This document shows positions 18,034 through 26,255 of a stretch of DNA of 63,153 nt, piece by piece. The notes beneath the pieces are model-generated. The model saw nothing but the letters and a program-made list of their open reading frames with translations, searched no databases and was not told the origin of the DNA. Each line of letters opens with the position of its first letter. Position 1 is the stretch's first letter. Position numbers and translations under genes: made by a program. This stretch comes from Nitrospirota bacterium (GTDB taxonomy: Bacteria > Nitrospirota > Thermodesulfovibrionia > Thermodesulfovibrionales > JdFR-88): positions 1 through 63,153 of the forward strand of contig JAKAHV010000016.1 in assembly GCA_021825295.1 (NCBI GenBank), read 5' to 3'.

Positions 18034-19169
18034 TTTTGCCCGGTCATGCCCTCCGCGATGATGTCCCCTTCGTACGATACGAGAAAGGCCCTTGCCGGAA
18101 GGCCCGAAACCCGGCTCCCATAGGCCGCGGCCATCGAGCAGACCTTCCTCCTGCCCGCGCCGGAGACGTAATCGAATATCTCACGTGCAGTATTATAGGG
18201 CCTGTCCGGGACCCTCACGCTCATGCCCCGCAGGAAATCCGCCGCCCTCCGGAGGTCGATTACGCCCGCGCGCACGTGCGTGTCGGGCGTGCCCATCGAG
18301 ATTTTAACGAGCTTCGCCCACTGGGCGCAGATATCCACCCCGGCGAAACCACAGCGCGCAGCCTCCCGGAGACTGAATTCCACGTAATCGCCCATAAGTA
18401 TATAGGAGGCATCCTGCAGATGAAATCTCTTCATATGGGCGCGCTCGGAGCTCCGGCCGGCGGAAAGCACGGCGGTGGCGCTCCCCATGGCGCGCGCCAC
18501 CTTCATCGCGGCCGTGATACTCGCCTTCCAGGCCTCGCCTGAAAGCGGCTTCACAATCCCCGTCGTCCCCAGTATGGAGATGCCGCCGATGACGCCGAGC
18601 CTGGCGTTCAGGGTTTTTGCGGCAAGTCTCCGTCCTTCCGGCACGGATATCGTGATTTCAAGGGCGGGCTTTTTACTGCCTCCCCGCCCCCCCAACCCGA
18701 TATTTTTCTCCTTCAGCGCCTCTGCCACAGCCTCCTTTATCATCCTTCCTGGCACGGGGTTGATGGCGGGCTCTCCCGGCGGCACCGGCAGCCCCGGCCT
18801 TGTGACAACGCCGACACCCGCGCCCCCCTTTATAATCACATCGCCCCCCGCCCCCTCCGCAAACCTGGCGGTGGCCGCTATCTCCGCCTTGTTCGTGACG
18901 TCGGGGTCGTCGCCCGCGTCCTTTATGACCGAGGCGGTGGCGCACCCGCCCGCGGCGTCAAAGGCGCATTTTTCAAGCCTGAAAACGGCGGTCTCGCCGC
19001 CCGGCAGCGGGATGCTGACCTCATCCGGGGGGCTCTCATGGCCTCCCAGGAGCATCAGCACGGCCCCTTTTGCCGCCGCCGCGGCGCATGCCCCAGTCGT
19101 GTAGCCCGATCTAAGCGTCGTGTAGCCCGACCTGAGCGGCCTGCCCTTTCTCTTATCCATGCCTTTCAT
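18030..19169 (-). CDS. cbiD: Cobalt-precorrin-5B C1-methyltransferase CbiD
   Basis: 379 residues, the C1 methyltransferase of the anaerobic pathway; its presence with CbiG and CbiX argues for the cobalt-early route. The family N-terminus RSGYTTGACAAAAAKGA is present, but preceded by an extra in-frame copy of LRSGYTT, from a 21-bp tandem duplication at 19095-19136. GGISILGTTGIVKPLS near 193 is another family landmark. The start overlaps cbiXC by 17 nt. The extra copy may mean the true start lies at a later codon. Confidence 0.92.
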   Translation of the reverse strand: MKGMDKRKGRPLRSGYTTLRSGYTTGACAAAAAKGAVLMLLGGHESPPDEVSIPLPGGETAVFRLEKCAFDAAGGCATASVIKDAGDDPDVTNKAEIAATARFAEGAGGDVIIKGGAGVGVVTRPGLPVPPGEPAINPVPGRMIKEAVAEALKEKNIGLGGRGGSKKPALEITISVPEGRRLAAKTLNARLGVIGGISILGTTGIVKPLSGEAWKASITAAMKVARAMGSATAVLSAGRSSERAHMKRFHLQDASYILMGDYVEFSLREAARCGFAGVDICAQWAKLVKISMGTPDTHVRAGVIDLRRAADFLRGMSVRVPDRPYNTAREIFDYVSGAGRRKVCSMAAAYGSRVSGLPARAFLVSYEGDIIAEGMTGQK

Positions 19170-20184
19170 CCCCGTTTTTTGCCATCAGAAGAAGCGCGTT
19201 TACTATGGCTGCCGCAACGGGGCTGCCGCCTTTTCTGCCGGCATTGGTAATGAACGGGAAGCCCTGCGAGGCAAGAAGCGCCTTTGCCTCCACGGCCCGC
19301 ACGAAGCCCACCGGCACCCCGACAACGAGCTTCGGCCTTATTTCGCCCTCTCTTATCAGCCTTATGCACTCATAGAGGGCCGTAGGCGCGTTGCCTATGG
19401 CGACTATGCCGGCATTGGGATGGCGCGCGGCAATTGAAATCCCCATTTCGGCCCTTGTCTTCGTTTCGGCTATTGTCTTCGACGCGCCGGAAGCGGCGCC
19501 GTTTATGCCGCAGACCGCCCTGCCTCCGAAACCGGAGAGCATCTTTTCGTTTATTCCCACCCTCGCCATGTTGACATCCGTCACCACGTCCATCCCCGCC
19601 CTGATCGCCTCCAGCCCGGAGGCGACGGCGTCAGGATGAAAGATGAGTGTGCCCATGAATTCGAAATCCCCCGTCGCGTGGACGACCCTCTGCACGATGG
19701 GCCTTGCCGCCCCGGGGATTTCTTCGAGTCTTTGCTGCGCCTCATCCCCGATCTTGGCGAAACTCCTTTTTTCTATCTCCTCCGGCCTAAGCGGGCCCCT
19801 GGCGGCCTCTATCCTCTCCTTCGCCACCCGGACTATCTCGGCCGCGATGCCGAGCGGCTCCGTGTAAATGAAATCCACCCCGCGGTGCCTGGCGCGGGCC
19901 TTGTCGATCATCTCCGGTATGTCCTTTGTCACGTGCATGCCGGAGTTGAGGAAATAGGGATGTATGATTATCCGCCTGGGGTTCAGCTCCTTTACGGCAT
20001 CGTCGATGGCCCTGCCCACATCAGGCTGCCCGAACTGCAGATAGCAGGCCCTGACGCAACTGTGCGCGCAGCCCGGATGAAGCATGGCATGGAGCATCCC
20101 GCCCACCACCTCCATCAGGTTGGCGTCCTTCCTGGGACTGCCGTGCCCAACCAGTATTATGCCTTCCATTTCCCGGACGCTCAT
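19153..20184 (-). CDS. cbiX/cbiC: CbiX-CbiC fusion: sirohydrochlorin cobaltochelatase / precorrin-8X methylmutase
   Basis: A 343-residue fusion. The first ~130 residues are a short chelatase (CbiX-S) with IILVGHGSPRKDAN and a C-terminal IIIHPYFLNSGMHVTKD, whose histidines should hold cobalt over sirohydrochlorin. From ~150 on is CbiC, the C11-to-C12 methyl migrase, with RVVHATGDFEF and the late NAPTALYECIRL and VGVPVGFVRAVEAK. The fusion joins an early and a late step. It overlaps cbiA by 4 nt. Confidence 0.92.
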   Translation of the reverse strand: MSVREMEGIILVGHGSPRKDANLMEVVGGMLHAMLHPGCAHSCVRACYLQFGQPDVGRAIDDAVKELNPRRIIIHPYFLNSGMHVTKDIPEMIDKARARHRGVDFIYTEPLGIAAEIVRVAKERIEAARGPLRPEEIEKRSFAKIGDEAQQRLEEIPGAARPIVQRVVHATGDFEFMGTLIFHPDAVASGLEAIRAGMDVVTDVNMARVGINEKMLSGFGGRAVCGINGAASGASKTIAETKTRAEMGISIAARHPNAGIVAIGNAPTALYECIRLIREGEIRPKLVVGVPVGFVRAVEAKALLASQGFPFITNAGRKGGSPVAAAIVNALLLMAKNGDERHG

Positions 20185-21599
20185 TTCCCGTCCGCTCCTT
20201 GCGCGGCGGCGCCCTGCGCCGCCCTTTTTTGCCTCAGCCTTATGAATTCCACCATCCTGTCCGCCGTATGAGGATTCGAGCCCAGATGCAGATGAGTATA
20301 GCCCCCGAGCGACGCCCCGGAAGAGGCGGAGGATATGTTCCCTGAAATCCTCTCCTCGCCAAGCACGTTAAAAAGCACGCCCGGCCTCTCCGCGAATTCC
20401 ACGACCCGGCTGTAGTGGAACTCATGCCCCCGGATCCTGTCTCCTTTCCTGCCGAGGATGCAGTCGCCGGACAGCGAAGCCTCCCTGTAGCCGAGGACCG
20501 GCCTTTCCGCAAGCGCCGTCTTTATCGGAAAGACGCCGCAGAGGGGATAGAACCGCCCCTCCTGCCATATTCCCTCGCCAAGGTACATGAACCCCCCGCA
20601 CTCGGCGAATATTGGCCCTCCGGCCATGGCCCATCTGCCTATGGCTTCGAGCATCGTTTTATTGCCGGAGAGTTTGTCCGCATGGATTTCCGGGTAGCCG
20701 CCTCCCAGATAAATCGCATCGATGCCTTCGGGCAGATGCCGGTCTGAAAGCGGGCTGAAGGGGACCAACGCGGCCCCGGCCGCCCGCAGCATATCGAGGT
20801 TGTCCTCGTAATAAAAACAAAAGGCCTTATCCCTTGCGACCGCTATCCGCACCTGCGCATCGGCGCCGGGCGCGGACCGCCCGGAACGCGGGACCTCCCC
20901 GTCCGCCGCCGGATGGAGCCGCCCGGCGGATACCACCGGGCTGGGCATCCGGGCAAGCTCCGCTATCCTGTCCATATCGATGCCTTCAATCACGGCAGCC
21001 GCAAGTTTTTTTAATGCTCCTGCGTCCAGGGGGGCCTCCTCGGCGACGGCGAGCCCAAGGTGGCGGGAAGGTATCGAATAGGCCGCATCCCTGGGCAGAT
21101 ATCCCAGGGCCTGCACGCCCTTCAGGGAGACTTTAAGCCTTTCATAATGGCCGGGGGAGGAAACGCGGTTGAAGATGACCCCCTTTATCGCCCCTCCATA
21201 TTCGCCATAGCTGCAAAACCCGTTTACCACGGCCCCGGCGCTTTCGGCCATCCCGCAGGCGTCGACAACCAGGACGATCTTTGCACCCAGCAGCCGGGCA
21301 AGCGCGGCCGTGCTCCGGCCGGCCCCGTCGTAGAGGCCCATCACGCCCTCCACTATCGCCAGGCCGGCCCCCGCCGTGCGCCTCTTCACGGCGTCAAGGA
21401 TGTAGTCTTCGCCGCACATCCAGATATCCAGGTTTCGCGAGGGGCGGCCAGCCAGCATTCCGTGAAGGCCGGCATCTATGAAATCCGGGCCCGACTTGAA
21501 GGGCTGTACGGCATGCCCCAGGTCCTTGAGGGCCGCAAGCAGCCCGAGCGTCACCGTGCTCTTGCCGCACCCGCTGTGAGTGCCGCCTATTACCAGCAA
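20181..21599 (-). CDS. cbiA: Cobyrinate a,c-diamide synthase
   Basis: ATP- and glutamine-dependent amidation of the a and c side chains. It has 472 residues: an N-terminal P-loop domain (GGTHSGCGKSTVTLG) and a C-terminal class I amidotransferase with its nucleophile in FAECGGFMYLG (~Cys 332) and a late His (HLHLGSNPH). The start is TTG at 21599, fixed by an AAAGGAGG six nt upstream and by homology beginning at MLVIGGTHSGCG. It is the first gene of the operon, ~150 nt downstream of the cobalamin riboswitch. Confidence 0.93.
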   Translation of the reverse strand: MLVIGGTHSGCGKSTVTLGLLAALKDLGHAVQPFKSGPDFIDAGLHGMLAGRPSRNLDIWMCGEDYILDAVKRRTAGAGLAIVEGVMGLYDGAGRSTAALARLLGAKIVLVVDACGMAESAGAVVNGFCSYGEYGGAIKGVIFNRVSSPGHYERLKVSLKGVQALGYLPRDAAYSIPSRHLGLAVAEEAPLDAGALKKLAAAVIEGIDMDRIAELARMPSPVVSAGRLHPAADGEVPRSGRSAPGADAQVRIAVARDKAFCFYYEDNLDMLRAAGAALVPFSPLSDRHLPEGIDAIYLGGGYPEIHADKLSGNKTMLEAIGRWAMAGGPIFAECGGFMYLGEGIWQEGRFYPLCGVFPIKTALAERPVLGYREASLSGDCILGRKGDRIRGHEFHYSRVVEFAERPGVLFNVLGEERISGNISSASSGASLGGYTHLHLGSNPHTADRMVEFIRLRQKRAAQGAAAQGADGK

Positions 21600-21620
21600 C
21601 CGGGGCCTCCTTTTCTGGAG

Positions 21621-21669
21621 ATAAAAATAAAAAACCCGATGTCCCCGCCTGCGGCGGGACCCATCGGGA
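21621..21669 (-). terminator. Riboswitch-linked intrinsic terminator
   Basis: Read on the minus strand, CCCGATG...CATCGGG encloses a second GC-rich stem (GTCCCGCC/GGCGGGGAC), and the hairpin (21635-21668) is followed by a T6ATTTTTA tract. It lies between the riboswitch and the cbiA RBS, so binding of cobalamin probably favours termination. Confidence 0.75.
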
Positions 21670-21749
21670 TTGCACCCAGTTCACTTCATCCCTCAAGCCG
21701 GGTCTTCCACGCCCGGCCTTCTTCAGCGAGCAGCCCTTTGCTTCAAGGC

Positions 21750-21922
21750 CACCAGCTTCCAGGCAGGTCTTCTGGCTCCCGGTTCATCCTCACCTTCTCC
21801 TTCCCATGCCCCTCAGGGGGCACAGTGGCTAAGCTCGAAGGTTCTCGTCCCCGGTTACAGCGGCGGGACCGCTCCCGATTCCCACGGGATTCCCTTTTAT
21901 GCCCGCTAGGGCGCCTGTAAGC
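21750..21922 (-). ncRNA. Cobalamin riboswitch
   Basis: Minus-strand reading shows the conserved B12-box GCCACTG (at ~21826), GGTGAGGATGAACCGGGAG, and the closing AGCCAGAAGACCTGCC. The 5' part GGAATCCCGTGGGAATCGGG and GGTCCCGCCGCTGTAA are also classic. It heads the cobalamin operon, and a terminator hairpin follows, indicating transcriptional control by adenosyl- or methylcobalamin. Confidence 0.93.
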
Positions 21923-21974
21923 TTAAGAACGTCGATCTTCCCCGCGTCAAGCCGCAGGGTTACGCTCGATATCC

Positions 21975-22003
21975 ATTTAATCAGAAGCGGTCCCGAATGT
22001 CAA
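21975..22003 (-). promoter_or_regulatory. Promoter of the cobalamin operon
   Basis: On the minus strand a consensus -35 TTGACA (21998-22003), a 17-nt spacer and TTAAAT (21975-21980) lie ~45 nt before the riboswitch. The -35 box overlaps the stop codon of the upstream small gene. Confidence 0.65.
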
Positions 22004-22317
22004 TTGCCGTCGTTCGGCATGAAAGGGCCGGATTTGCGGCCCGCCGGCTGCGGTTTCGCCTGCGCAAGATATCCGTCATCGCCGCAGATTTTCACCCTTT
22101 TGTCCCCCAGCGGCATCACCTTGAAATCCCAGAGGGAAAAAATATGGCCGTTTTCCGTATTCGCCTTGAAATCGTTATAGAATTTAAGCGCCGCCAGATG
22201 CGCCCTGCTCCTGGCGTCTATGGCCCCGTGGTCATAGCCTATGCTGAAACCGGCCAGCATCCCGACCGCCAGCACGCCGAAAAAAAGAAAGAGCCGCACG
22301 AACCTTGCGTTGATCAT
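22000..22317 (-). CDS. Small membrane-anchored protein of unknown function
   Basis: 105 residues from the ATG at 22317, preceded by GGGAGAAAGG. One N-terminal membrane segment (FVRLFLFFGVLAVGMLAGFSIGY, ~6-28) probably acts as an uncleaved anchor, leaving a ~75-residue soluble domain (ALKFYNDFKANTENGHIFSLWDF, KICGDDGYLAQ) outside the cytoplasm. I do not recognise the family. It is read in the same direction as the cobalamin operon but upstream of its promoter. Closely spaced charged residues and normal local base use suggest it is real. Confidence 0.55.
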   Translation of the reverse strand: MINARFVRLFLFFGVLAVGMLAGFSIGYDHGAIDARSRAHLAALKFYNDFKANTENGHIFSLWDFKVMPLGDKRVKICGDDGYLAQAKPQPAGRKSGPFMPNDGN

Positions 22318-22465
22318 GACCTTTCTCCCTTCCCCCCTTCCCCCAGGGATATCCTCTTGCGCGCAGGACCTCGAACCGCCCAAGCCTATAAACTCAATTA
22401 TCTCAAAGATACCCGCCTGTGCAATAGTTTTTTTCTATGCGTCCGGAACTGATATAATCCCCGTT

Positions 22466-22744
22466 ATGGAAAACGCGCAGGCCCATGTGATATTCATGGG
22501 GAGGGTTCAGGGGGTCAACTTCCGGGCCTTTACCGCCAGGGTGGCCGAATCCCTCGGGCTGGAGGGTTGGGTCAAAAACCTGTGGGACGGAAGCGTGGAG
22601 GCCGTCTTCGAGGGGCAGAAGGAACTCGTGGAGGAGGCCATAAAGAGGTGCCGCACCGGCCCCTCGATCGCAAGGGTCGATGACACGAAAATCGAGTGGC
22701 GTCCTTACAGCGGCGCCTTCGGCGGGTTTTCCATAAGGTACTAG
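22466..22744 (+). CDS. acyP: Acylphosphatase
   Basis: A 92-residue small ferredoxin-like-fold enzyme hydrolysing carboxyl-phosphate bonds. The family signature is MGRVQGVNFRAFTARVAESLGLEGWVKNL, with the phosphate-binding Arg (R18-equivalent) and catalytic Asn (in VKNLWDGSVEAVFEG); usual acylphosphatases have GVxFR as here. ATG 22466 follows a TGATATAAT extended -10 by seven nt and lacks an RBS. Its TAG stop is formed by the end of a family C MITE. Confidence 0.93.
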   Translation: MENAQAHVIFMGRVQGVNFRAFTARVAESLGLEGWVKNLWDGSVEAVFEGQKELVEEAIKRCRTGPSIARVDDTKIEWRPYSGAFGGFSIRY

Positions 22745-22859
22745 AACCTATCTCAAAATCGCTTCCGGCTGCAAGAGGCCGAAATCGTGTCATACGGCGT
22801 CATACAGGGAAAATCGTCCTCAACGCAGCGCTGCTGCGCCTCCGGGCGATTTCCCTTTT
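22742..22859. mobile_element. Family C MITE, copy 2 (3'-truncated)
   Basis: It starts TAGAACCTATCTCAAAATCG at the acyP stop and matches the left ~110 bp of the copy at 40758. The match ends around 22859, within the sequence GGGCGATTTCCC, so the right terminal repeat is missing. Confidence 0.7.
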
Positions 22860-22911
22860 ATACACAGAAAACCCGGTAGAGCCAAAAACGTAAACCACAA
22901 ACCGGGAATGG

Positions 22912-22940
22912 TTGACAATCGGCGCGCCCTCCCCCAAAAT
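22912..22940 (+). promoter_or_regulatory. bioB promoter (predicted leaderless start)
   Basis: A perfect -35 TTGACA (22912-22917), a 17-nt spacer and CAAAAT (22935-22940) lie five nt before the bioB ATG. No RBS lies in between, so the transcript should begin at or within a nucleotide or two of the ATG. Confidence 0.6.
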
Positions 22941-22945
22941 ATGCC

Positions 22946-23929
22946 ATGATCGAGGCCCTGACGGAAAGGATACTTTCACTTGGCGGACGCGTCCCCCCCG
23001 AAGGCGCGCTTTCGAGAAAAGAGGCGCTGCTTCTGGCGGAAACCGGGGATTCCGGGATATTCACGCTTTTTGCAGGGGCCAGCCGTCTCCGGGAGGCTTT
23101 CCGGGGGAACCTGGTGGACCTCTGCTCGATAATAAACGCCAAATCCGGCGGCTGCACGGAAGACTGTTCCTACTGCGCACAGTCCGCGCGGGTGAAAACC
23201 GGCATAAACACCTACCCGCTGATGGAGGAAGAGGAGATACTGAGGGCCGCGCTATCCGCCAAAGCCGCGGGCGCCGGGAGGTTCTGCATCGTCACAAGCG
23301 GCCGGAAACCGGGCAAAAGAGAGCTTGAAAGGATCGCGCGCGCCATCGGCCTGGTGCGCGGGGCGGGGCTGCTGCCCTGCGCCACCCTGGGGCTGCTGGA
23401 TGCCGGAGAACTGAGGCTCCTAAAAGACGCGGGACTTGAGCGGTATCATCATAACATCGAGACGTCCGGGCGGTTTTTCCCGGAGGTGTGCCGGACGCAC
23501 AGCTACGATGAAAAGCTCCGCACCATCCGGGCCGCGAGGCAGGCGGGGCTTTCGGTCTGCTGCGGGGGCATCTTCGGCCTTGGCGAGGGGTGGGAGGACC
23601 GGGTGGACATGGCGTTTCAGATAAGGCAGCTTGAGGCAGACAGCGTGCCGCTTAATTTCCTCATACCCGTGCCAGGCACGCCGCTTGGCGGCAGGGCCAT
23701 GCTTTCCCCGTTCGAGGCGCTCCGGATCATCAGTATCTATAGATTTTTGCTGCCCGAAAAGGAGGTGCGCGTCTGCGGCGGCAGGCCGCAGTGCCTGGGC
23801 GAGTTCAATCACCTGGTCTTCCAGGCGGGCGCCGACGGGCTTTTGATCGGCGATTATCTCACAAAGAAAGGCCGCCCCCCGGAAGAGGACCTGAGCCTCA
23901 TCAGGCAGCAGGGGCTTGTCTGCCGGTGA
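22946..23929 (+). CDS. bioB: Biotin synthase
   Basis: Radical SAM enzyme (327 residues) that inserts sulfur into dethiobiotin. The 4Fe-4S/SAM motif is C70-x3-C74-x2-C77 in GGCTEDCSYCAQS; the cysteines and Arg that hold the 2Fe-2S cluster are seen in the ATLG and HHNIETS regions and VRVCGGRPQCLGEFNHLVFQAGADG. It is translationally coupled to bioW by a GTGA overlap. bioF, bioA and bioD are not nearby. Confidence 0.95.
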   Translation: MIEALTERILSLGGRVPPEGALSRKEALLLAETGDSGIFTLFAGASRLREAFRGNLVDLCSIINAKSGGCTEDCSYCAQSARVKTGINTYPLMEEEEILRAALSAKAAGAGRFCIVTSGRKPGKRELERIARAIGLVRGAGLLPCATLGLLDAGELRLLKDAGLERYHHNIETSGRFFPEVCRTHSYDEKLRTIRAARQAGLSVCCGGIFGLGEGWEDRVDMAFQIRQLEADSVPLNFLIPVPGTPLGGRAMLSPFEALRIISIYRFLLPEKEVRVCGGRPQCLGEFNHLVFQAGADGLLIGDYLTKKGRPPEEDLSLIRQQGLVCR

Positions 23930-24840
23930 TATTATCGAGCAGAGGCAGGGCAAAATTGAAAGGGGGGAAGGGCCTCTATTCGGTGCGCATGCGGGCCGAA
24001 AGGGGGCATGCGCACATATCCGGCGCGGAGGGGATATTCGGGGAAAACGATATCGGCGAAACCGTACTGGCCTATGTCGCACGTGCGCTTCATCATTCGA
24101 AAGGCGCGCCCGACACCCTGGAACTCAAGGTGGAACTCCTGCCGAGGCCGCCCGCTCTCATAAGCGCGCTGCCGGTATGCACCCTTAAGACCACCTGTCC
24201 GGCGGACGCGAAGCGAAAGGCCGCCCTGCTTCTGGCAAGGGCCGGCGTCTCCGAAAGGGCCATAGGCAAGGCGTTCAGGATACTTTCCGCGGGGAGGATG
24301 AGGGGGGCCGCCCTGCTGGACGCGGCCGGAGGCGAAAGACTGGAGCCGGACAGGAAAAGAGGGGTTCGCGCCTCCATGCTGGGCATTTCAAGGGGGGCGA
24401 TGAAAAGTCTTGAGGCCGCCCTTTCGGAAAAAAAACTGGACCACCCGCGCGTGAAGGACGCCCTGGTGCTGGCCTCGAAGGTGGCCTCGGCTGACGGGAT
24501 TGCAGCCGAACTCTGCATCTCGGACGACCCGGACTACACAACCGGCTATGTGGCCGCTCCGGCCCTTGGCTACGTCAGGCTGCCACGGATAAAAAAAAAG
24601 GGAAGCCTTGAAGGGGGCAGGGCCTTTTTCACGACGAAGGCCTCAGCCGCCTCCAGGCTGGCAAGATACCTCGAAGAAACGCCCGTGCTGGTTGGAAAAA
24701 TCTCTGAAATCGGGGATATAATCACTCTCCATGGGCTCCAGGCGCGTCACAATCATCGCAAACCCGGCGGCAAGAAAATCCTCGGAAAGAAAGATCGAAC
24801 AGGCCGCGCGGCTTCTGGGCCGGGCCGGCTGGGACGTTGA
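23926..24840 (+). CDS. bioW: 6-carboxyhexanoate-CoA ligase (pimeloyl-CoA synthetase)
   Basis: Activates pimelate to pimeloyl-CoA, the precursor of the biotin ring carbons. The family hallmarks match B. subtilis BioW throughout: YSVRMRAERGHAHISGAEGI at the N-terminus, RGVRASMLGI, DALVLASKVAS, AELCISDDPDYTTGYVA. The GTG at 23926 overlaps the bioB stop; the TTG at 23956 is an alternative start closer to the family's N-terminus. The family normally ends near ETPVLVGKISE; this frame runs ~35 residues further and overlaps the lipid-kinase gene by 110 nt, so that basic tail is odd. Confidence 0.88.
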   Translation: MILSSRGRAKLKGGKGLYSVRMRAERGHAHISGAEGIFGENDIGETVLAYVARALHHSKGAPDTLELKVELLPRPPALISALPVCTLKTTCPADAKRKAALLLARAGVSERAIGKAFRILSAGRMRGAALLDAAGGERLEPDRKRGVRASMLGISRGAMKSLEAALSEKKLDHPRVKDALVLASKVASADGIAAELCISDDPDYTTGYVAAPALGYVRLPRIKKKGSLEGGRAFFTTKASAASRLARYLEETPVLVGKISEIGDIITLHGLQARHNHRKPGGKKILGKKDRTGRAASGPGRLGR

Positions 24841-25609
24841 AATCCTCCGGACTGAGGCGAGGGGACACGCCGCCCGGCTGGCCAGGGGCGCCGCGCTCGC
24901 AGGCGCCGGGCTCGTCGTTGCTGCCGGCGGAGACGGCACCTTCAATGAGGTGATGAACGGCCTGGCCGGCGGCGATGTGCCGATGGCCATCATCCCCGTT
25001 GGGACCACAAATGTGCTCGCCAAGGAGCTGAAAATCCCGGAGGACGTCGAAGGCGCGGTCCAGCGGATAATAGCCGGAAGGCCGAGGCGATTGTACGTGG
25101 CCGATATGGTCTTCCCGGATGGCCGTTCGCGAAAATTCTTCCTCATGGCAGGCATCGGGTTCGATGCAGAGGCAGTCTACAACGTAAGCAGGAAACTTAA
25201 GAGACTCTCTGGAAAGGCCGGATATCTCGCCGGGGGGCTGAAAGTCCTCCGCCATTGGCATCCCGTGCCGAAAAGGGCGGTCATCGACGGCCAAAAATTC
25301 GAGTTTTCAAGCCTCATCGTCTGCAAGGGGGCCCGGTACGGCGGGTATCCCAAGGCGGCCCCGGATGCGAGCCCCGAAAACCCGGACCTCTATGCGGTAC
25401 TCATGCGCGGCGGAAAAAGAATCGATGTGCTGCGATACGCTCTGGGCATCATAACGGGAAGGCATACGGCCTTCAGGGACGTGGCCTACCTGAAATGCGG
25501 CAGGGTGGACATACCAGACACCGCCCGCATCCAGGCGGACGGCGACTACATAGGGGAAAGCCCGGTCTCGATCGAGACCTCGCGCGAGAAGATCATGTTT
25601 GTGTTATAA
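24731..25609 (+). CDS. Diacylglycerol/lipid kinase family protein
   Basis: 292 residues of the DAGK catalytic family (YegS/DgkB-like), phosphorylating diacylglycerol or a related lipid at the inner face of the membrane. Visible are IIANPAARKSSERK at the N-terminus, the nucleotide-binding AAGGDGTFNEVMNGLA near 65, PVGTTNVLAKEL, and GIGFDAEAVYNV. The N-terminal motif needs the ATG at 24731, so the 110-nt overlap with the bioW tail is real for this gene. Substrate is not fixed by sequence. Confidence 0.85.
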   Translation: MGSRRVTIIANPAARKSSERKIEQAARLLGRAGWDVEILRTEARGHAARLARGAALAGAGLVVAAGGDGTFNEVMNGLAGGDVPMAIIPVGTTNVLAKELKIPEDVEGAVQRIIAGRPRRLYVADMVFPDGRSRKFFLMAGIGFDAEAVYNVSRKLKRLSGKAGYLAGGLKVLRHWHPVPKRAVIDGQKFEFSSLIVCKGARYGGYPKAAPDASPENPDLYAVLMRGGKRIDVLRYALGIITGRHTAFRDVAYLKCGRVDIPDTARIQADGDYIGESPVSIETSREKIMFVL

Positions 25610-25639
25610 CCCCGCCTGATATCTGTCCGGCCCTTTCGT

Positions 25640-25890
25640 TAGTGCTTCAGTTTGATCTGCCGGTCAATGGCGATTTCGCTTTTTGGGGCTTCTTTTCTGC
25701 CGCTGCATGGCCTCGCTCCCCTGCATCTCCGGAACTCGCCTTCGGGGCTGGCCCCTTCGGCTCAGACAACCGGAGCTGCGGCCGCTTCGCTTCGCCGGCA
25801 TCGGCGCGAAAAAACGAAAAGAAGCCATGCCGCTCAATACGCCATCGCCCGGCCTGCATGGAATGGTCAAATTGAGCCACTACCCAAAAA
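25640..25890. mobile_element. Non-coding remnant with imperfect terminal inverted repeats (IS-like)
   Basis: The stretch between the lipid kinase and the SHOCT gene has inverted ends: GTGCTTCAGTTTGATC at 25643-25658 against (inverted) GTGGCTCAATTTGACC at ~25867-25882, each followed by a ..ATGGCG.. block. No convincing ORF lies inside. It looks like a deleted insertion element; the family cannot be named safely. Confidence 0.4.
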
Positions 25891-25899
25891 CAAAACGAT

Positions 25900-25927
25900 T
25901 TGACAAAAAACCCTGCCATGTTAGACT
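25900..25927 (+). promoter_or_regulatory. Promoter of the SHOCT-domain gene
   Basis: TTGACA (25900-25905), a 16-nt spacer and TGTTAGACT (-10 at 25922-25927, extended type). Transcription would start near 25934, leaving a short leader with AGGA before the ATG at 25945. Confidence 0.5.
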
Positions 25928-25944
25928 GGACCCAGGAAGCGGGG

Positions 25945-26247
25945 ATGGACGATGAGAGGCAAGCCGCAATGATTCACCTGAGTGCGTTTCTGCCGAAAAT
26001 CCTTTTATGGAACGGATACGGGGCAGGGCCCGGGATGATGTGGTATGGGTTCGGGGTCCTGGGCTGGCTGATGATGATAGCAATCTGGGTCCTTGTAGTC
26101 GCGGGGCTCATATATCTTGTAAGGTGGCTTGCGCGCCCTTCAAACCGGGGCGGGCAGGAGACCGCGCTCGACCTGCTGAAGAAACGGTATGCAAAAGGGG
26201 AAATAAGCAAAGAGGAGTTCGAGGAAAAGAAAAAAGACATCCAGTAG
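25945..26247 (+). CDS. SHOCT-domain small membrane protein
   Basis: 100 residues. One membrane segment (VLGWLMMIAIWVLVVAGLIYLV, ~36-57) is followed by a C-terminal SHOCT motif (TALDLLKKRYAKGEISKEEFEEKKKDI), a short oligomerisation helix pair common in small bacterial membrane proteins. Start ATG 25945 fits the promoter and an AGGA; the ORF opens further upstream but into the promoter. Function unknown. It is followed by the convergent cupin gene 8 nt away. Confidence 0.75.
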   Translation: MDDERQAAMIHLSAFLPKILLWNGYGAGPGMMWYGFGVLGWLMMIAIWVLVVAGLIYLVRWLARPSNRGGQETALDLLKKRYAKGEISKEEFEEKKKDIQ

Positions 26248-26255
26248 GACTTTTC

